Shown: positions 45,347 through 55,990, counted from the stretch's first letter. The stretch: 64,000 nucleotides of DNA from Staphylococcus durrellii (GCF_015594545.1 NZ_JADIIO010000001.1:1736001-1800000), one strand, 5' to 3'. A program made the numbers and translations. The notes: generated from the letters alone by a model not told the origin.

Positions 45347-46198
45347 TTATAGCATATCAAAAATTGTTATCATCGACTCGTAATTATCAATAATATTAAT
45401 TTGTTCGTTAGTTATAGGATGTATAAATGTAACTTTATAACATTGTAACAATTGATGACTGTATCGGATATGCGTGCTGCCATATAAGTTATCACCAACG
45501 AGTGGATGTCCCATATGTTGGAAATGAACTCTAATTTGATGTGTCCTACCTGTAATTAATTTAACTTCACATAAACTATACCCTTTTTTTCGTTTTAATG
45601 AATTAAATATTGTGCAAGCGTATTTCCCCTCCGGCGAAACATGACGTTGAATAATACTAGCTGGATCACGTGCTATAGGTGCTTTAATCATACCTTTATC
45701 CTTGACCAAACCATGGCAAATGCACAAATAATGTTTGTCGATAGTTGTTTGTGACATTAAATGATGAATAAATCCATGCTTAGTAAAGATTACTATGCCT
45801 GAAGTATTTCTATCTAATCTAGTAACAACGTGCGGTATCGTTCCATTTTGTTGCCAAGTATGTGCATAAACTTGCTCCAACAAACTTCCATGCAAATGTT
45901 CTTTAGAAGGCGCTATATTTTGATGAGTTGGTTTAGCAACAACAATAAGATAATCATCTTCATATAAAATCTGTAGTGGTGCGTAAAAAGGTGTTATATT
46001 TTTACTAGGGATTTCTTTGGGTAAATGCACTTGCAATTGATCACCGACATTCATTATTGCGCGAACTGTAACTGGATTATCATTCACAAGTAAAGCGCCA
46101 TTATTTTTAATGGCGCTAATTGTTTTCTTTGAATATAAATGACTTTGTAAAAATGTTTTAACAGATTCAGCTCGTTGAATGTTATAAACAAAGTGCAT
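45347..46198 (-). CDS. RluA family RNA pseudouridine synthase
   Basis: A 283-aa pseudouridine synthase. An S4-like N-terminal part (SVKTFLQSHLYSKKTISAIKNNGALLVNDNPV), LYEDDYLIVVAKPTHQNIAPS, the catalytic HVVTRLDRNTSGIVIFTK with Asp in RLDxxTSG, and GRTHQIRVHFQHMGHPLVGDNLYG. The target uridine in rRNA or tRNA cannot be read from sequence; RluD and YjbO/YhcT types are candidates. It overlaps the stop of nadK by one base, so translation is coupled. Confidence 0.92.
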   Translation of the reverse strand: MHFVYNIQRAESVKTFLQSHLYSKKTISAIKNNGALLVNDNPVTVRAIMNVGDQLQVHLPKEIPSKNITPFYAPLQILYEDDYLIVVAKPTHQNIAPSKEHLHGSLLEQVYAHTWQQNGTIPHVVTRLDRNTSGIVIFTKHGFIHHLMSQTTIDKHYLCICHGLVKDKGMIKAPIARDPASIIQRHVSPEGKYACTIFNSLKRKKGYSLCEVKLITGRTHQIRVHFQHMGHPLVGDNLYGSTHIRYSHQLLQCYKVTFIHPITNEQINIIDNYESMITIFDML

Positions 46199-47007
46199 TA
46201 TTCATCGTCTCCACTCGAAATAAATGAATCGTGTACCCTTTTCCAAAAAGGAAACGGTCTAAACCTAGCAAAACGCACTCTTTCGTTTGCTACTCTAAAT
46301 TGAATCGCATTTACATTTTTATGTTTAATGCTTACGTGATCAATTGTAGTTAAAATTGTATCGTGATTTACTGGAGTAATTAAACATGTATGGTGTTTTG
46401 GTAAAACGAGTGGTGACCCAACCGTTCTAAAAACTCTATTATTAATCGACGCAATTTCTGCAATTTGCATTGCTTCCAGTGATGGGTGTATTAACGCACC
46501 GCCTAGCGCTTTGTTATACGCAGTAGAGCCTGATGGCGTTGATACGCACAGTCCGTCGCCTCTAAACCGTTCAAATTGTTTGCCTCTAATATTGACGTCT
46601 ACAACGAGAGTAGAACCATTTTCAGTTTTCATAGTTGCTTCATTCAAAGCTAAATAACGTGTTTCGTACCCGTTATCATTATAGCGTACAATTAATTCTA
46701 AAAGTGGGTATTCGATAACCTGGAACTGAGAATTATTAATTTCAATGATTAACTTTTCTACTTCATGGGGTAACCAATCAGCATAAAATCCTAAATGACC
46801 AGTGTGAACACCTACAAAAGCACATCGTGATAACATATGACTGTATTGATGGAATGCTTGTAACAGCGTCCCATCTCCCCCTACAGAGATAACAATTTCT
46901 GGATTTTCTGTATCCTCAATCATTTGAAAGTCCTTCATATGATTAATCATTTTATGCTTTAAAGCGTTCGATTTTGAATCACCTTTAGACAAAATTGTAT
47001 AACGCAT
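46198..47007 (-). CDS. nadK: NAD kinase
   Basis: ATP-dependent phosphorylation of NAD to NADP in the cytosol. The 269-aa protein has [16 protein letters not shown] (the GGDG signature with catalytic Asp), [87 protein letters not shown]. It is 12 bases after relQ and overlaps the rluA gene, the same relQ-nadK-rluA order known in bacilli (yjbM-ppnK-yjbO). Confidence 0.97.
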   Translation of the reverse strand: MRYTILSKGDSKSNALKHKMINHMKDFQMIEDTENPEIVISVGGDGTLLQAFHQYSHMLSRCAFVGVHTGHLGFYADWLPHEVEKLIIEINNSQFQVIEYPLLELIVRYNDNGYETRYLALNEATMKTENGSTLVVDVNIRGKQFERFRGDGLCVSTPSGSTAYNKALGGALIHPSLEAMQIAEIASINNRVFRTVGSPLVLPKHHTCLITPVNHDTILTTIDHVSIKHKNVNAIQFRVANERVRFARFRPFPFWKRVHDSFISSGDDE

Positions 47008-47019
47008 GCTTACACCCCA

Positions 47020-47655
47020 CTAGTCATTATTGTGCTTCTTAGCTCTTTTTTTCGAATAATACTTTTGAGCTTCTTGTATTTCTTCTTTTATTTCAGACAT
47101 TTCTTCATCCAATAAATATGCCGCTTCAGCAGCTCTTTCAAGTCTATGTTGTATTTCTGGCGGATAATCTCCATCGTATTTATACCTTAATGTATGTTCT
47201 ATAGTTGCCCAAAAATTCATTGCTAAAGTACGTATTTGAATTTCTGCCAAAATGTTTTTCTTTCCAGTTAATGCTTCTATAGGATATTCAATTATTACGT
47301 GATAAGAGCGATACCCACTTTGTTTAGTATTACTTATATAGTCTCTTTCTTCTATGACTTTAAAGTCTTCTCTTTGTCTTAATAGATTAACGACTATATC
47401 AATGTCATCTACAAATTGACACATCATTCGAAGACCAGCAATGTCATACATTTCTTCATGTAAGCGATCAAAAGGAATGTTACGTTTATTTGCCTTATCG
47501 ATAATACTCGTCATAGGTTTGACTCTACCTGTTACGAACTCTATCGGTGAAGCATTTTCTCCTACTTCATATTGTTTCCGTAACCCCTTTAATTTAATTT
47601 TCAATTCATCTACGGCTTGTTTGTATGGAGATAAAAATTGGTCCCATTGATTCAT
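47020..47655 (-). CDS. relQ: Small alarmone synthetase RelQ
   Basis: Synthesises (p)ppGpp from ATP and GDP/GTP in response to cell-wall stress; tetrameric in the family. The 211-aa protein has only the synthetase domain: SPIEFVTGRVKPMTSIIDKANKRNIPFDRLHEEMYDIAGLRMMCQFVDDID, then RDYISNTKQSGYRSYHVIIEYP and AEIQIRTLAMNFWATIEHTLRYKYDG. There is no hydrolase HD domain, unlike long RelA/SpoT. The C-terminal helix (DEEMSEIKEEIQEAQKYYSKKRAKK) matches RelQ rather than RelP. Confidence 0.96.
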   Translation of the reverse strand: MNQWDQFLSPYKQAVDELKIKLKGLRKQYEVGENASPIEFVTGRVKPMTSIIDKANKRNIPFDRLHEEMYDIAGLRMMCQFVDDIDIVVNLLRQREDFKVIEERDYISNTKQSGYRSYHVIIEYPIEALTGKKNILAEIQIRTLAMNFWATIEHTLRYKYDGDYPPEIQHRLERAAEAAYLLDEEMSEIKEEIQEAQKYYSKKRAKKHNND

Positions 47656-47674
47656 CGTGATTCACTCCGCTTCA

Positions 47675-48019
47675 CTATAATTCAAATATTTCTTCCACTT
47701 TTGAAACAAACTCCTTACCATAATTTGAATTTCCTTCTATGTTATCTAATATGTAAGTTAGTTCATTATCGAATTCTTTTAATTCTAAATCATCATTCAC
47801 AATAACTTTCTTGTTTTTATTTTCATGTATCATAGACCATGTTTCTTTAACAAATATTAAATATGAGTATGACTGTCCATCATCTAAAATATATGCGAAG
47901 GCAAAGTTATCACTATCGACAAGCATTTGTCCTGCTTCTTCTAATCCTTCTGTAGATTCTTCTGTATAACATTTTATACTATCTTCTGTTATCTTGATTT
48001 CATTAACATAAATACGCAT
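47675..48019 (-). CDS. UPF0738 family protein
   Basis: A 114-aa soluble acidic protein that matches the staphylococcal UPF0738 family as I remember it (start [56 protein letters not shown]). No known function. ATG follows AAGGAGG. It is the first gene of the run into relQ, 19 bases away. Confidence 0.9.
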   Translation of the reverse strand: MRIYVNEIKITEDSIKCYTEESTEGLEEAGQMLVDSDNFAFAYILDDGQSYSYLIFVKETWSMIHENKNKKVIVNDDLELKEFDNELTYILDNIEGNSNYGKEFVSKVEEIFEL

Positions 48020-48200
48020 GCTTGTTCCTCCTTATTCTTTCCTAGTTTAACATAATTTACCACGACATAACACGTGTCATGGCCATACTATATTATATCT
48101 TTCAGCTAAAAATTTAGTATATAAATTAATCGTGTTTAATGAGTATTACTTTTAAATTCAATAAAATTTTTGCATAATGACAACTAAAGGAGTGAGCAAA

Positions 48201-48782
48201 GTGGCTACAAATAATGAGATAGAATTTAAACAACTATTAACTGATAAACAATATAATGATTTTGCACAACGTTACTTTCCTAATACAGAACCATTTACGC
48301 AAACGAACTACTATATAGATACCCCTGATTATCAGCTAAAAGCTAACAAAAGCGCTTTACGTATTCGAGTTAAAGACAGTGGTAACGAAATGACATTAAA
48401 AGTACCTGCAGATGTAGGACTTCTTGAATACAATTTTGATACAGACATAAAACCTGTCATGAATGATCATCTGGCTTCAGATAACTTACCTAATGACATT
48501 ATTCATCAATTAAATAAATTGAACATTGATTTAAACGCTTTAGTAATATTAGGTGCATTAACAACTGAACGTATGGAAATACCCGATGGTGAAGATTTAA
48601 TCGTTTTAGATAAAAACACCTATTTAAACTTTGAAGACTACGAACTTGAATTTGAAGTCACTGATTATGATACAGGGTTAGCAAAGTTCCATTCGCTGTT
48701 AAATAACTTTGATATAAAGTATGAACAGCCTGCAAATAAAGTTCAACGTTTCTTTGATCGTAAGGAACAAATATTAAAATAA
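48201..48782 (+). CDS. CYTH domain protein (YjbK-like)
   Basis: CYTH/triphosphate tunnel domain protein. It has the N-terminal ExExK signature NEIEFK, then FTQTNYYIDTPDYQLKANKSALRIRVKDSGNEMTLKVP, and alternating charged residues that would line the tunnel, ending NFEDYELEFEVTDYD. Family members hydrolyse triphosphates such as inorganic triphosphate or thiamine triphosphate; substrate here unknown. The GTG at 48201 has AAAGGAGTG upstream and gives 193 aa starting (M)ATNNEIEFK; the ATG at 48177 precedes that site. Divergent from UPF0738-relQ. Confidence 0.87.
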   Translation: MATNNEIEFKQLLTDKQYNDFAQRYFPNTEPFTQTNYYIDTPDYQLKANKSALRIRVKDSGNEMTLKVPADVGLLEYNFDTDIKPVMNDHLASDNLPNDIIHQLNKLNIDLNALVILGALTTERMEIPDGEDLIVLDKNTYLNFEDYELEFEVTDYDTGLAKFHSLLNNFDIKYEQPANKVQRFFDRKEQILK

Positions 48783-48872
48783 CGCCCCTCTTTATACAAA
48801 AGTCGAATTACTTCCAAATGTCAACATTCGTGTTATATTATTATATATATAAATTGAGTGTGGTGATGGAAA

Positions 48873-49244
48873 ATGACACAAACACCTTATGACGTAATTG
48901 GTGCCCAAGCATTGTACAACCTTATAGATAACTTTTATTCACTTGTGTCACAAGACATAAGACTCAATCATTTGTTTCCTGAAGATTTAACTGAAACAAG
49001 TCGTAAACAAAAGCAATTTCTAACGCAATTTCTAGGAGGTCCTAGTTTGTACACAGAAGAACATGGTCATCCTATGCTTAAAAGACGTCATTTAGATTTT
49101 ACCATTACACACCTAGAACGTGATGCATGGTTAGAAAATATGCAACGAGCGATTATAGATGTGCAACTACCAGCGGGCGTCGGTGATTACTTATATGAAC
49201 GTTTACGTTTAACAGCCAATCACATGGTGAATTCTGAAAATTAA
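48873..49244 (+). CDS. Truncated haemoglobin
   Basis: A 123-aa group II-type truncated haemoglobin (YjbI-like). Features: IGAQALYNLIDNFYSLVSQDIRLNHLFPED (B/C helices with Tyr), FLTQFLGGPSLYTEEHGHPMLKRRHLDFTI with the proximal His in RRHLDF, and WLENMQRAIID. Likely roles are oxygen or NO handling. In bacilli yjbI sits with yjbH, as here. ATG follows GGTGATGGA, and spxH starts 16 bases after its stop. Confidence 0.93.
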   Translation: MTQTPYDVIGAQALYNLIDNFYSLVSQDIRLNHLFPEDLTETSRKQKQFLTQFLGGPSLYTEEHGHPMLKRRHLDFTITHLERDAWLENMQRAIIDVQLPAGVGDYLYERLRLTANHMVNSEN

Positions 49245-49260
49245 TTGTAGGTGAAATTAC

Positions 49261-50049
49261 ATGACTCAAGAATTAAAACTGATACAAGCGAATAGTCGTG
49301 AAGATGCTAATCTTTCACCTGTAAGCAAAATAGAAATATATTCTTTCTTTGACCCGTTTAGTCAAGAATGCTTTAAACTTTCGGCAATACTTTCTAAATT
49401 ACGTTTAGAATATAAACAATATATAAGAGTCCGACATATATTAAATCCTTCTTTACGTATATTAACAAAATGCCAAGCGCAAAGTACTTCAGATATAGAC
49501 AATATTGCTTTAGCATATAAAGCGGCAGAATTACAAGGTAGACTGCGTGCTGAACGATTTATTCACTTACTCCAAAATGAGATTATACCTAAGAGAGATA
49601 TCATCACTGAATCTATGGTAAATAATTGTATTTGCAACGCAGGATTAGATAAAGATGTATTCAAAGAAGACTTGCATAGCGCATCTATTAAAGAAAGTTT
49701 ACAAGTGGATTTGCATATTGCGAGAGAGATGGATATTCAAGAAGCTCCTTCATTAGTTTTCTTTAATGAAGATGTTCACGAAGAAGGATTAAAAGTTGAA
49801 GGTTTATATCCTTATCACATTTACACTTATATCATTAATGAACTGATGGGCAAATCGATAGAAAAAGAACTACCGCCTAGCCTTGAAACATATATTGAGC
49901 AACAACAACTCGTTACTAAAGAAGAATTATTAACTATTTATGAATGGCCTGAAAAGGTATTGAATAAGGAACTGAAAAAGTTAGTGATTCAACAGAAAAT
50001 TGAAAAATTAAGTGCACCTGAAGGTAATTTTTGGAGAGCCAAAAATTGA
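49261..50049 (+). CDS. spxH: ClpXP adaptor SpxH (YjbH)
   Basis: DsbA-like adaptor that presents Spx to ClpXP; thiol or disulfide stress makes it aggregate and stabilises Spx. The 262-aa protein shows KIEIYSFFDPFSQECFKLSAILSKLRLEYKQYIRVRHIL, the thioredoxin-fold middle, and APSLVFFNEDVHEEGLKVEGLYPYHIYTYIINELMG. Only one Cys remains of the classical CxxC (QECFK), which fits the staphylococcal form as I recall it. Cotranscribed with the truncated haemoglobin gene. Its client spx is about 4 kb away. Confidence 0.93.
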   Translation: MTQELKLIQANSREDANLSPVSKIEIYSFFDPFSQECFKLSAILSKLRLEYKQYIRVRHILNPSLRILTKCQAQSTSDIDNIALAYKAAELQGRLRAERFIHLLQNEIIPKRDIITESMVNNCICNAGLDKDVFKEDLHSASIKESLQVDLHIAREMDIQEAPSLVFFNEDVHEEGLKVEGLYPYHIYTYIINELMGKSIEKELPPSLETYIEQQQLVTKEELLTIYEWPEKVLNKELKKLVIQQKIEKLSAPEGNFWRAKN

Positions 50050-50069
50050 AAAAGTAAAAGTGTATAAAT

Positions 50070-50112
50070 AAATAGCGGTAATCATTAATATTAATGATTA
50101 CCGCTATTTTTG
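50070..50112 (+). terminator. Terminator after spxH
   Basis: AAATAGCGGTAATCATTAA pairs with TTAATGATTACCGCTATTT, followed by TTTGTATTTG. One of the strongest hairpins in the window; it may act in both directions. Confidence 0.88.
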
Positions 50113-50122
50113 TATTTGAACA

Positions 50123-50222
50123 TAAAAAAACGCCGTGTCTGATTACACGGCGCTAAACAAAGGGGATGGGAGAAATTTTTCACTTCAAACAAAGGGGTAT
50201 GTTTGTTATGTGATTAATTTCA
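50123..50222 (-). ncRNA. rsaE: Small RNA RsaE (RoxS family)
   Basis: About 100 nt, transcribed on the minus strand between pepF and spxH, as in S. aureus. The 5' region reads GAAATTAATCACATAAC, followed by two C-rich seed segments, ATACCCCTTTGTTTG and CCCATCCCCTTTGTTT, separated by AAGTGAAAAATTTC. It ends with the terminator hairpin GCGCCGTGT/ACACGGCGT and a T-run. RsaE/RoxS base-pairs through its C-rich loops with Shine-Dalgarno regions of TCA-cycle, folate and redox genes. Sequence and position both match; the 5' end is estimated from the promoter. Confidence 0.93.
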
Positions 50223-50229
50223 TGTTCTT

Positions 50230-50258
50230 AATATAACACGCTCATATGGGCTTTTCAA
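50230..50258 (-). promoter_or_regulatory. Promoter of rsaE
   Basis: On the minus strand, TTGAAA (50253-50258), a 17-bp spacer and TATATT (50230-50235): a near-consensus sigma-A promoter that places the transcription start near 50222-50224. Confidence 0.8.
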
Positions 50259-50322
50259 CCTAAAAACGCCAATAAATTTCATTTGTCATAAACTCGTCAA
50301 ATTGTAAACGAATACATTCATG

Positions 50323-52131
50323 TTAAGTTTTCATAAGTTTTTCAAAAGCGTCTAATTTCTGTTCAAAAACTTCACATGCTTGTTCGATTGGTTCCGGAGT
50401 TGTCATGTCTACCCCTGCATTTTTTAATATTTCTATTGGGTAATTGGAACTACCTTTTTTCAAGAATTCGTTTATATAGCGATCAACTGCTGGTTGTCCT
50501 TCATTCAAAATTTGATGGCTTAAACTTTGAGCAGCACTATAACCTGTTGCATATTGATACACATAGTAATTCATATAGAAGTGAGGTATTCTTGACCACT
50601 CTTTACTAATATTGTCATCAGTTTCAACAGCATCACCAAAATATTGTTTGTTTAATTTAGCGTATTCTTCATTCATACGATTTGCAGTTAATGGCTCCCC
50701 TGCTTCTTCAATTGCATGTATTTTATGTTCGAATTCTGCAAACATCGTTTGACGGAATAATGTAGCTCTAAAACGTTCTAACTCTTGATTTAATAATAAT
50801 AAACGGCGCTCATCATCTAAATGTTTGTCCATATAATCACTTAATAATGCCTCGTTACAAGTAGAGGCAACTTCAGCTACAAATATTGTATAGTCACTGT
50901 GATTTGATGGTTGATTTTGGCGACTGAAATAACTATGCGCAGAATGACCAAATTCATGTACCAAAGTATATAAATCTGAAACAGTATCAGACCAATTAAG
51001 TAAAATGAATGGATTTGTTAAGTGGGCACCTGAAGAGTAGCCTCCCGAACGTTTGCCTTTATTTTCATATACATCAACCCAACCATTATTTAAACCTTCT
51101 TCTACTACGTTCATATATGTTTCGCCCATAGGTTGAAGTGCTTTTAACATCCATTGTTTAGCTTCTTCATATGGCATTTCAAATTTTACATTTTTCACAA
51201 GTGGTGTATATAGGTCGTACATCTTCATGTCGTCTAAATCTAAAAGTTCTTTTCTTAATTCTGTGTAACGATGTAATAACGGCAAATATTTATGAACTGT
51301 TTTTACTAAGTTATCATATACTTGCTCTGGAATATGATTACGACTTAACGCCGCTTCTCTTGCAGTTTTATAATTATGTGTGCGGGCGTTAAAGATATTT
51401 TTTTTAACTTCACCTGCTAAAGTTGCACTCAGTGTATTATTGTATGCAGCATATTGTTTATAGAAGTTTTCAAAGGCTGATTTTCTTAAAACGCGATCAT
51501 CAGATTCTAAACATTTTATAAATGTACCTTGAGTTAGTGGATGGCGATTACCTTTACTATCAATAGCATCTTCAAATTCTAAATCTGCATTGCTAAACAT
51601 ACCATAAACATTATCTGGCGTTGATAAAGCATCTTGTGCTTCTGTTAACATTTTTTCTTTATCCGCAGTTAATACATGCGGTCTATTTTCATTTATTAAT
51701 TGTAAATCAAATTCATAACGTTTTAAATTGTCATTTTCACTAATAAATTGTTTTATCGTTGCTTCATCGATTTGTAAAATTTCTGGTACTAGAAAGCTCC
51801 AACTTGAACTAAACTTAATTATTAATTGATGTGCACGAGATTCAAAACCTGTATATTTATCGTTTGCTGTATCTTGGTCTTGTTTTAGATGTGCGTATAC
51901 ATATACTTTTTCAAGTTTAGAACCTACTTCGTCTTCTAATGCCAATGCTCTATAAAGTGTTTCGGCATTATCTCCCAAATGGCCTTTGAATTGTTCTTCT
52001 TGTCCTAAATAAGATTCTACTTCTTTAAAAGCTTCCTCAAAAGCTTCATCAGATTTAAATATTGTAGTTAAATCCCACGTATATTCAGGATATTTACGTT
52101 CTTGCTCTTCTCTTGTTAATTGTTGACTCAT
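50323..52131 (-). CDS. pepF: Oligoendopeptidase F
   Basis: Cytosolic zinc metallopeptidase of family M3 that cleaves oligopeptides, a natural partner of peptide uptake by Opp. The 602-aa protein has the HExxH motif in LVHEFGHSAHSYFS, the downstream Glu ligand in FVAEVASTCNEALL, and YQYATGYSAAQSLSHQIL near the C-terminus. ATG 52131 lies behind AGGAGG. It stands between coiA and rsaE, each with separate signals. Confidence 0.96.
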   Translation of the reverse strand: MSQQLTREEQERKYPEYTWDLTTIFKSDEAFEEAFKEVESYLGQEEQFKGHLGDNAETLYRALALEDEVGSKLEKVYVYAHLKQDQDTANDKYTGFESRAHQLIIKFSSSWSFLVPEILQIDEATIKQFISENDNLKRYEFDLQLINENRPHVLTADKEKMLTEAQDALSTPDNVYGMFSNADLEFEDAIDSKGNRHPLTQGTFIKCLESDDRVLRKSAFENFYKQYAAYNNTLSATLAGEVKKNIFNARTHNYKTAREAALSRNHIPEQVYDNLVKTVHKYLPLLHRYTELRKELLDLDDMKMYDLYTPLVKNVKFEMPYEEAKQWMLKALQPMGETYMNVVEEGLNNGWVDVYENKGKRSGGYSSGAHLTNPFILLNWSDTVSDLYTLVHEFGHSAHSYFSRQNQPSNHSDYTIFVAEVASTCNEALLSDYMDKHLDDERRLLLLNQELERFRATLFRQTMFAEFEHKIHAIEEAGEPLTANRMNEEYAKLNKQYFGDAVETDDNISKEWSRIPHFYMNYYVYQYATGYSAAQSLSHQILNEGQPAVDRYINEFLKKGSSNYPIEILKNAGVDMTTPEPIEQACEVFEQKLDAFEKLMKT

Positions 52132-52179
52132 TGAGTAAACCTCCTAATATTAATTTATCTTAATTTTCTCACGACACTA

Positions 52180-53151
52180 CTATTTTTGCACGTTATTACC
52201 TTTAAAATTTGAAAACTGACGCTCAAATTGCTGTACGAGTTGACTAACAATTTGTTCATATTGAATATGGCTGTAAGCAAATTTCCTAAAATCAATAGCT
52301 TGCATAAATAGTGATAGCGAATAACTTTTTTGCATCAATAATTTTAAAAGTTGCAATTGCCAAAAAATAGGATGTGATTTTAAATATATTTGTTCCGGAA
52401 AAATAAAACCTAAATTTTGCAAGACCCACGTGTCACTTAATTTTAAATTATACATAACACTTAAACTGGGTTCTATTACAGATCGCTTGCTTCTACATTG
52501 TTTTAAAAATTGTTGGATGCTATTGTTGGTTAGTTTATAATGTTTACTTTTCATTTTGTCATCATCGAAGAATTCAGAAATGTTTACTTTTATTTTTTCA
52601 CCCAAGAATCGATTTCCACCAATTGCTATTAAATTTTTCAAACAAATCAAGGATTGTAATTCATTATTCCATAAAAACAACTTTAGCTTATTGGGTATAA
52701 TGCAAGCAGATTGGAAACCGTTAAGTGTAATTAATTCATTATGCCTGATGTCATCTTCAATAATCCATATTACGATATAGCCTAAACGTTCATATGTATT
52801 TGTTCTTCTTTGTAATAGTTTTATCGTTATTGGTGAGCATTGTATTTCTAGAATTATTTTATTATTTATTAGTATGTCAGGAATTTGATGGCTTTGTTTT
52901 AGATAGGGTTCAATTTGGACACAATAACCTAATTCTTTTAGTTGTTGTCCTAGTGCATATTTAGCTTGATAATGGGCATATGTTTCTTCTTTATAATTGC
53001 AATTTTGACCACGATGAGCAAAGTGTGCACTTTTATATAAACCTTGTTTTAACGTTAATTTTTGACGACAAAGCGGACAATAGTAATCCAATTCCTTAAA
53101 AGCATCGACCGCACTCACAATATTTCCATACTTTGTTTTACCATATAGCAC
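52180..53151 (-). CDS. coiA: Competence protein CoiA
   Basis: CoiA is needed after DNA uptake in transformation, probably in recombination. The 323-aa protein has an N-terminal zinc-like CPLCRQKL with SAHFAHRGQNC, then a PD-(D/E)xK-type nuclease core (HYQAKYALGQQL, IPDILINNKIILEIQCSPI), and a longer divergent C-terminus. I prefer the GTG at 53151, 5 bases after GAGGTGG; the GTG at 53160 lies within that site. With comK and mecA also here, several competence functions are close together. Whether the strain is transformable cannot be told. Confidence 0.87.
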   Translation of the reverse strand: MLYGKTKYGNIVSAVDAFKELDYYCPLCRQKLTLKQGLYKSAHFAHRGQNCNYKEETYAHYQAKYALGQQLKELGYCVQIEPYLKQSHQIPDILINNKIILEIQCSPITIKLLQRRTNTYERLGYIVIWIIEDDIRHNELITLNGFQSACIIPNKLKLFLWNNELQSLICLKNLIAIGGNRFLGEKIKVNISEFFDDDKMKSKHYKLTNNSIQQFLKQCRSKRSVIEPSLSVMYNLKLSDTWVLQNLGFIFPEQIYLKSHPIFWQLQLLKLLMQKSYSLSLFMQAIDFRKFAYSHIQYEQIVSQLVQQFERQFSNFKGNNVQK

Positions 53152-53206
53152 TACTACCACCTCATAATAATAAGCGTGGCAATATTCAAAATTACTTTTT
53201 ATGCAA

Positions 53207-53236
53207 CAAAAAAAGAGCCACTTTCATGGCCCTTCT
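53207..53236 (-). terminator. Terminator after mecA
   Basis: On the minus strand GGGCCA/TGGCTC with a 6-nt loop, one G-U pair, then a seven-base T-run. Confidence 0.8.
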
Positions 53237-53251
53237 CAATTTTTATATTAT

Positions 53252-53968
53252 TTATTCTACTGAATCAGGGAAATAACGTCGTACTTGAGAAGTAACGTTA
53301 TGACTCATAATTACTTTAGCATAATCATTTAAATAGACTTCAGATTTATCTGTAGGATAAGCAAACTCTAGTAATTGACTGTAACTATCGTTAATAACTT
53401 CTTGATCTACTGATTTATCGAAGTACATTGCGTAATAATATGCGTTATTAAGACTAAATAATAAGTCTTCAAATTCAGTAACACCAATATTGTTATGGTA
53501 AGCATAACTAATAACTTCTTCTAAGTCGTTAAATCTCACAATAACAGTGCGAATATTTTGTCGTTTGGATTCATTTTGTTTTTTACTAGTATCGTTTGAA
53601 GTTTCACCTTTTTGTTCTAATAAATCTTCTAAGCTTTCTTCTTGATCAAAGGTTTGTGATAAAATATCACTAACTTGATAGTCCATTTGTTCATTAGCTT
53701 CTTCTTCTGACATATTCATTAAGTCTTCATTTTTAGATTTAGAAATTGTAACTTCAACGCCCTTTTCAAAAGCATGAACTTGAATCCATAGAGGACCCTC
53801 AACAACAAAGTCTTCTTCTTCGTTAACTTCTTCCATCATATTCCAAAAAAATTCTTCTCCACGCTTACGATTAGTCCATAAATCTTCGCGTTGGAAACCT
53901 CTAGCTTCTATATCGCTATACGTAATAAATAATTTAACTGTTGTATCGTCAACACGCTCTATTCTCAT
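53252..53968 (-). CDS. mecA: Adaptor protein MecA (ClpC partner)
   Basis: ClpC adaptor that in Bacillus targets ComK for degradation; in S. aureus the homologue (also called TrfA) affects glycopeptide and oxacillin tolerance. This is not the methicillin-resistance mecA gene. The 238-aa protein has the N-terminal target-binding domain (MRIERVDDTTVKLFITYSDIEARGF), an acidic linker around residues 75-140 (EESLEDLLEQKG) and the C-terminal ClpC-binding domain (VIVRFNDLEEVISYA, LFSLNNAYYYAMYFD, LLEFAYPTDKSEVYLNDYAKVI). ATG 53968 follows GGAGTGAG. Confidence 0.95.
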   Translation of the reverse strand: MRIERVDDTTVKLFITYSDIEARGFQREDLWTNRKRGEEFFWNMMEEVNEEEDFVVEGPLWIQVHAFEKGVEVTISKSKNEDLMNMSEEEANEQMDYQVSDILSQTFDQEESLEDLLEQKGETSNDTSKKQNESKRQNIRTVIVRFNDLEEVISYAYHNNIGVTEFEDLLFSLNNAYYYAMYFDKSVDQEVINDSYSQLLEFAYPTDKSEVYLNDYAKVIMSHNVTSQVRRYFPDSVE

Positions 53969-54101
53969 ATCATCTCACTCCTTACAGTCGATGAATAGTA
54001 ATCATATTGTAGTAGAACGTAGTAAGAATTACAATAAATTTGTTTGATTAATTTTTACTATTTTCTATCGATCCCTTATATTAACATATACCCCAAAATA
54101 T

Positions 54102-54136
54102 ACCAAAAAAACAGCACTCATAATCCCGGTGCTGTT
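54102..54136 (-). terminator. Terminator downstream of spx
   Basis: AACAGCAC/GTGCTGTT stem with a 12-nt loop and, on the minus strand, a seven-base T-run. It lies about 120 bases beyond the spx stop. Confidence 0.82.
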
Positions 54137-54257
54137 ACAATTAGTTACGTTATATTGATGATTTAAATTTAAAACTATACAATAAAAGCCATAAAACTAC
54201 GGATTAAAGATTATAACCATCAAACGTTGTCTTATGACTTCTTATTATATATTAAAA

Positions 54258-54653
54258 TTAATCAACCATACGTTGCGCTTCTTGCAATTGGAAAGTACGG
54301 ACTTTTCTTGGCAAGAATCTTCTGATTTCGTCTTCGTTATAACCAACTTGTAAACGTTTGTCGTCTAAAATAATTGGACGACGTAATAATCCAGGGTTAT
54401 CTTGAATGATTGCATATAAATCTTGAAGTGGAAGTGCATCAATATCCACGTTTAATTTTTGGTATGTTTTAGAACGTGTAGAGATAATTTCATCTGTACC
54501 ATCTTCAGTCATTTTTAAAATTTGTTTAATTTCATCAATTGTTAAGTGTTCAGAAAAAATGTTACGCTCCGTATACGGAATGTCATGTTCTTGTAACCAT
54601 GCTTTCGCTTTACGGCAAGATGTGCAACTTGGTGAAGTAAATAGTGTTACCAT
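54258..54653 (-). CDS. spx: Global regulator Spx
   Basis: ArsC-fold protein that binds RNA polymerase alpha and reprogrammes transcription under disulfide stress. 131 aa, the exact family length. The redox switch is Cys10-Thr-Ser-Cys13 ([11 protein letters not shown]), and [29 protein letters not shown] carries the conserved Arg. The start is ATG 54653 with GGAGAGTGAG upstream; the in-frame ATG at 54689 is not credible. Spx is degraded by ClpXP through SpxH, encoded in this window. It is divergent from trpS. Confidence 0.97.
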   Translation of the reverse strand: MVTLFTSPSCTSCRKAKAWLQEHDIPYTERNIFSEHLTIDEIKQILKMTEDGTDEIISTRSKTYQKLNVDIDALPLQDLYAIIQDNPGLLRRPIILDDKRLQVGYNEDEIRRFLPRKVRTFQLQEAQRMVD

Positions 54654-54901
54654 ACATCTCACTCTCCTATTATCATGAATAAAATTCATTGTTTAAATTA
54701 TTTATATGATTAAGATGAGTTGAAAACTCGTTAAAAATTTATATCTTAACCTTACATAACTATATTATACTGCCCTAAGATTAAAATTAAATGAGAAATT
54801 CTTTAAATTCTAATTTTTTTTAGAACTTAGTAAAATTTCTTTACTTAATTTACACATAGAAACGCTATGTATTAAGTGTAACATAACTTACAAATGATTG
54901 A

Positions 54902-55945
<1,044 letters not shown>

Positions 55946-55951
55946 CAAATA

Positions 55952-55990
55952 CTAAGAGGCAAACAATTTTTAAAGTTTGCCTCTTTTTTA
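55952..55990 (+). terminator. Terminator after trpS
   Basis: AGAGGCAAAC/GTTTGCCTCT with a 10-nt loop then TTTTTTAATTT. Confidence 0.88.

Noticed and set aside
53252-53968. mecA as a methicillin-resistance gene
   Set aside because: The product is the 238-aa ClpC adaptor, not the 670-aa PBP2a transpeptidase; only the name is shared.
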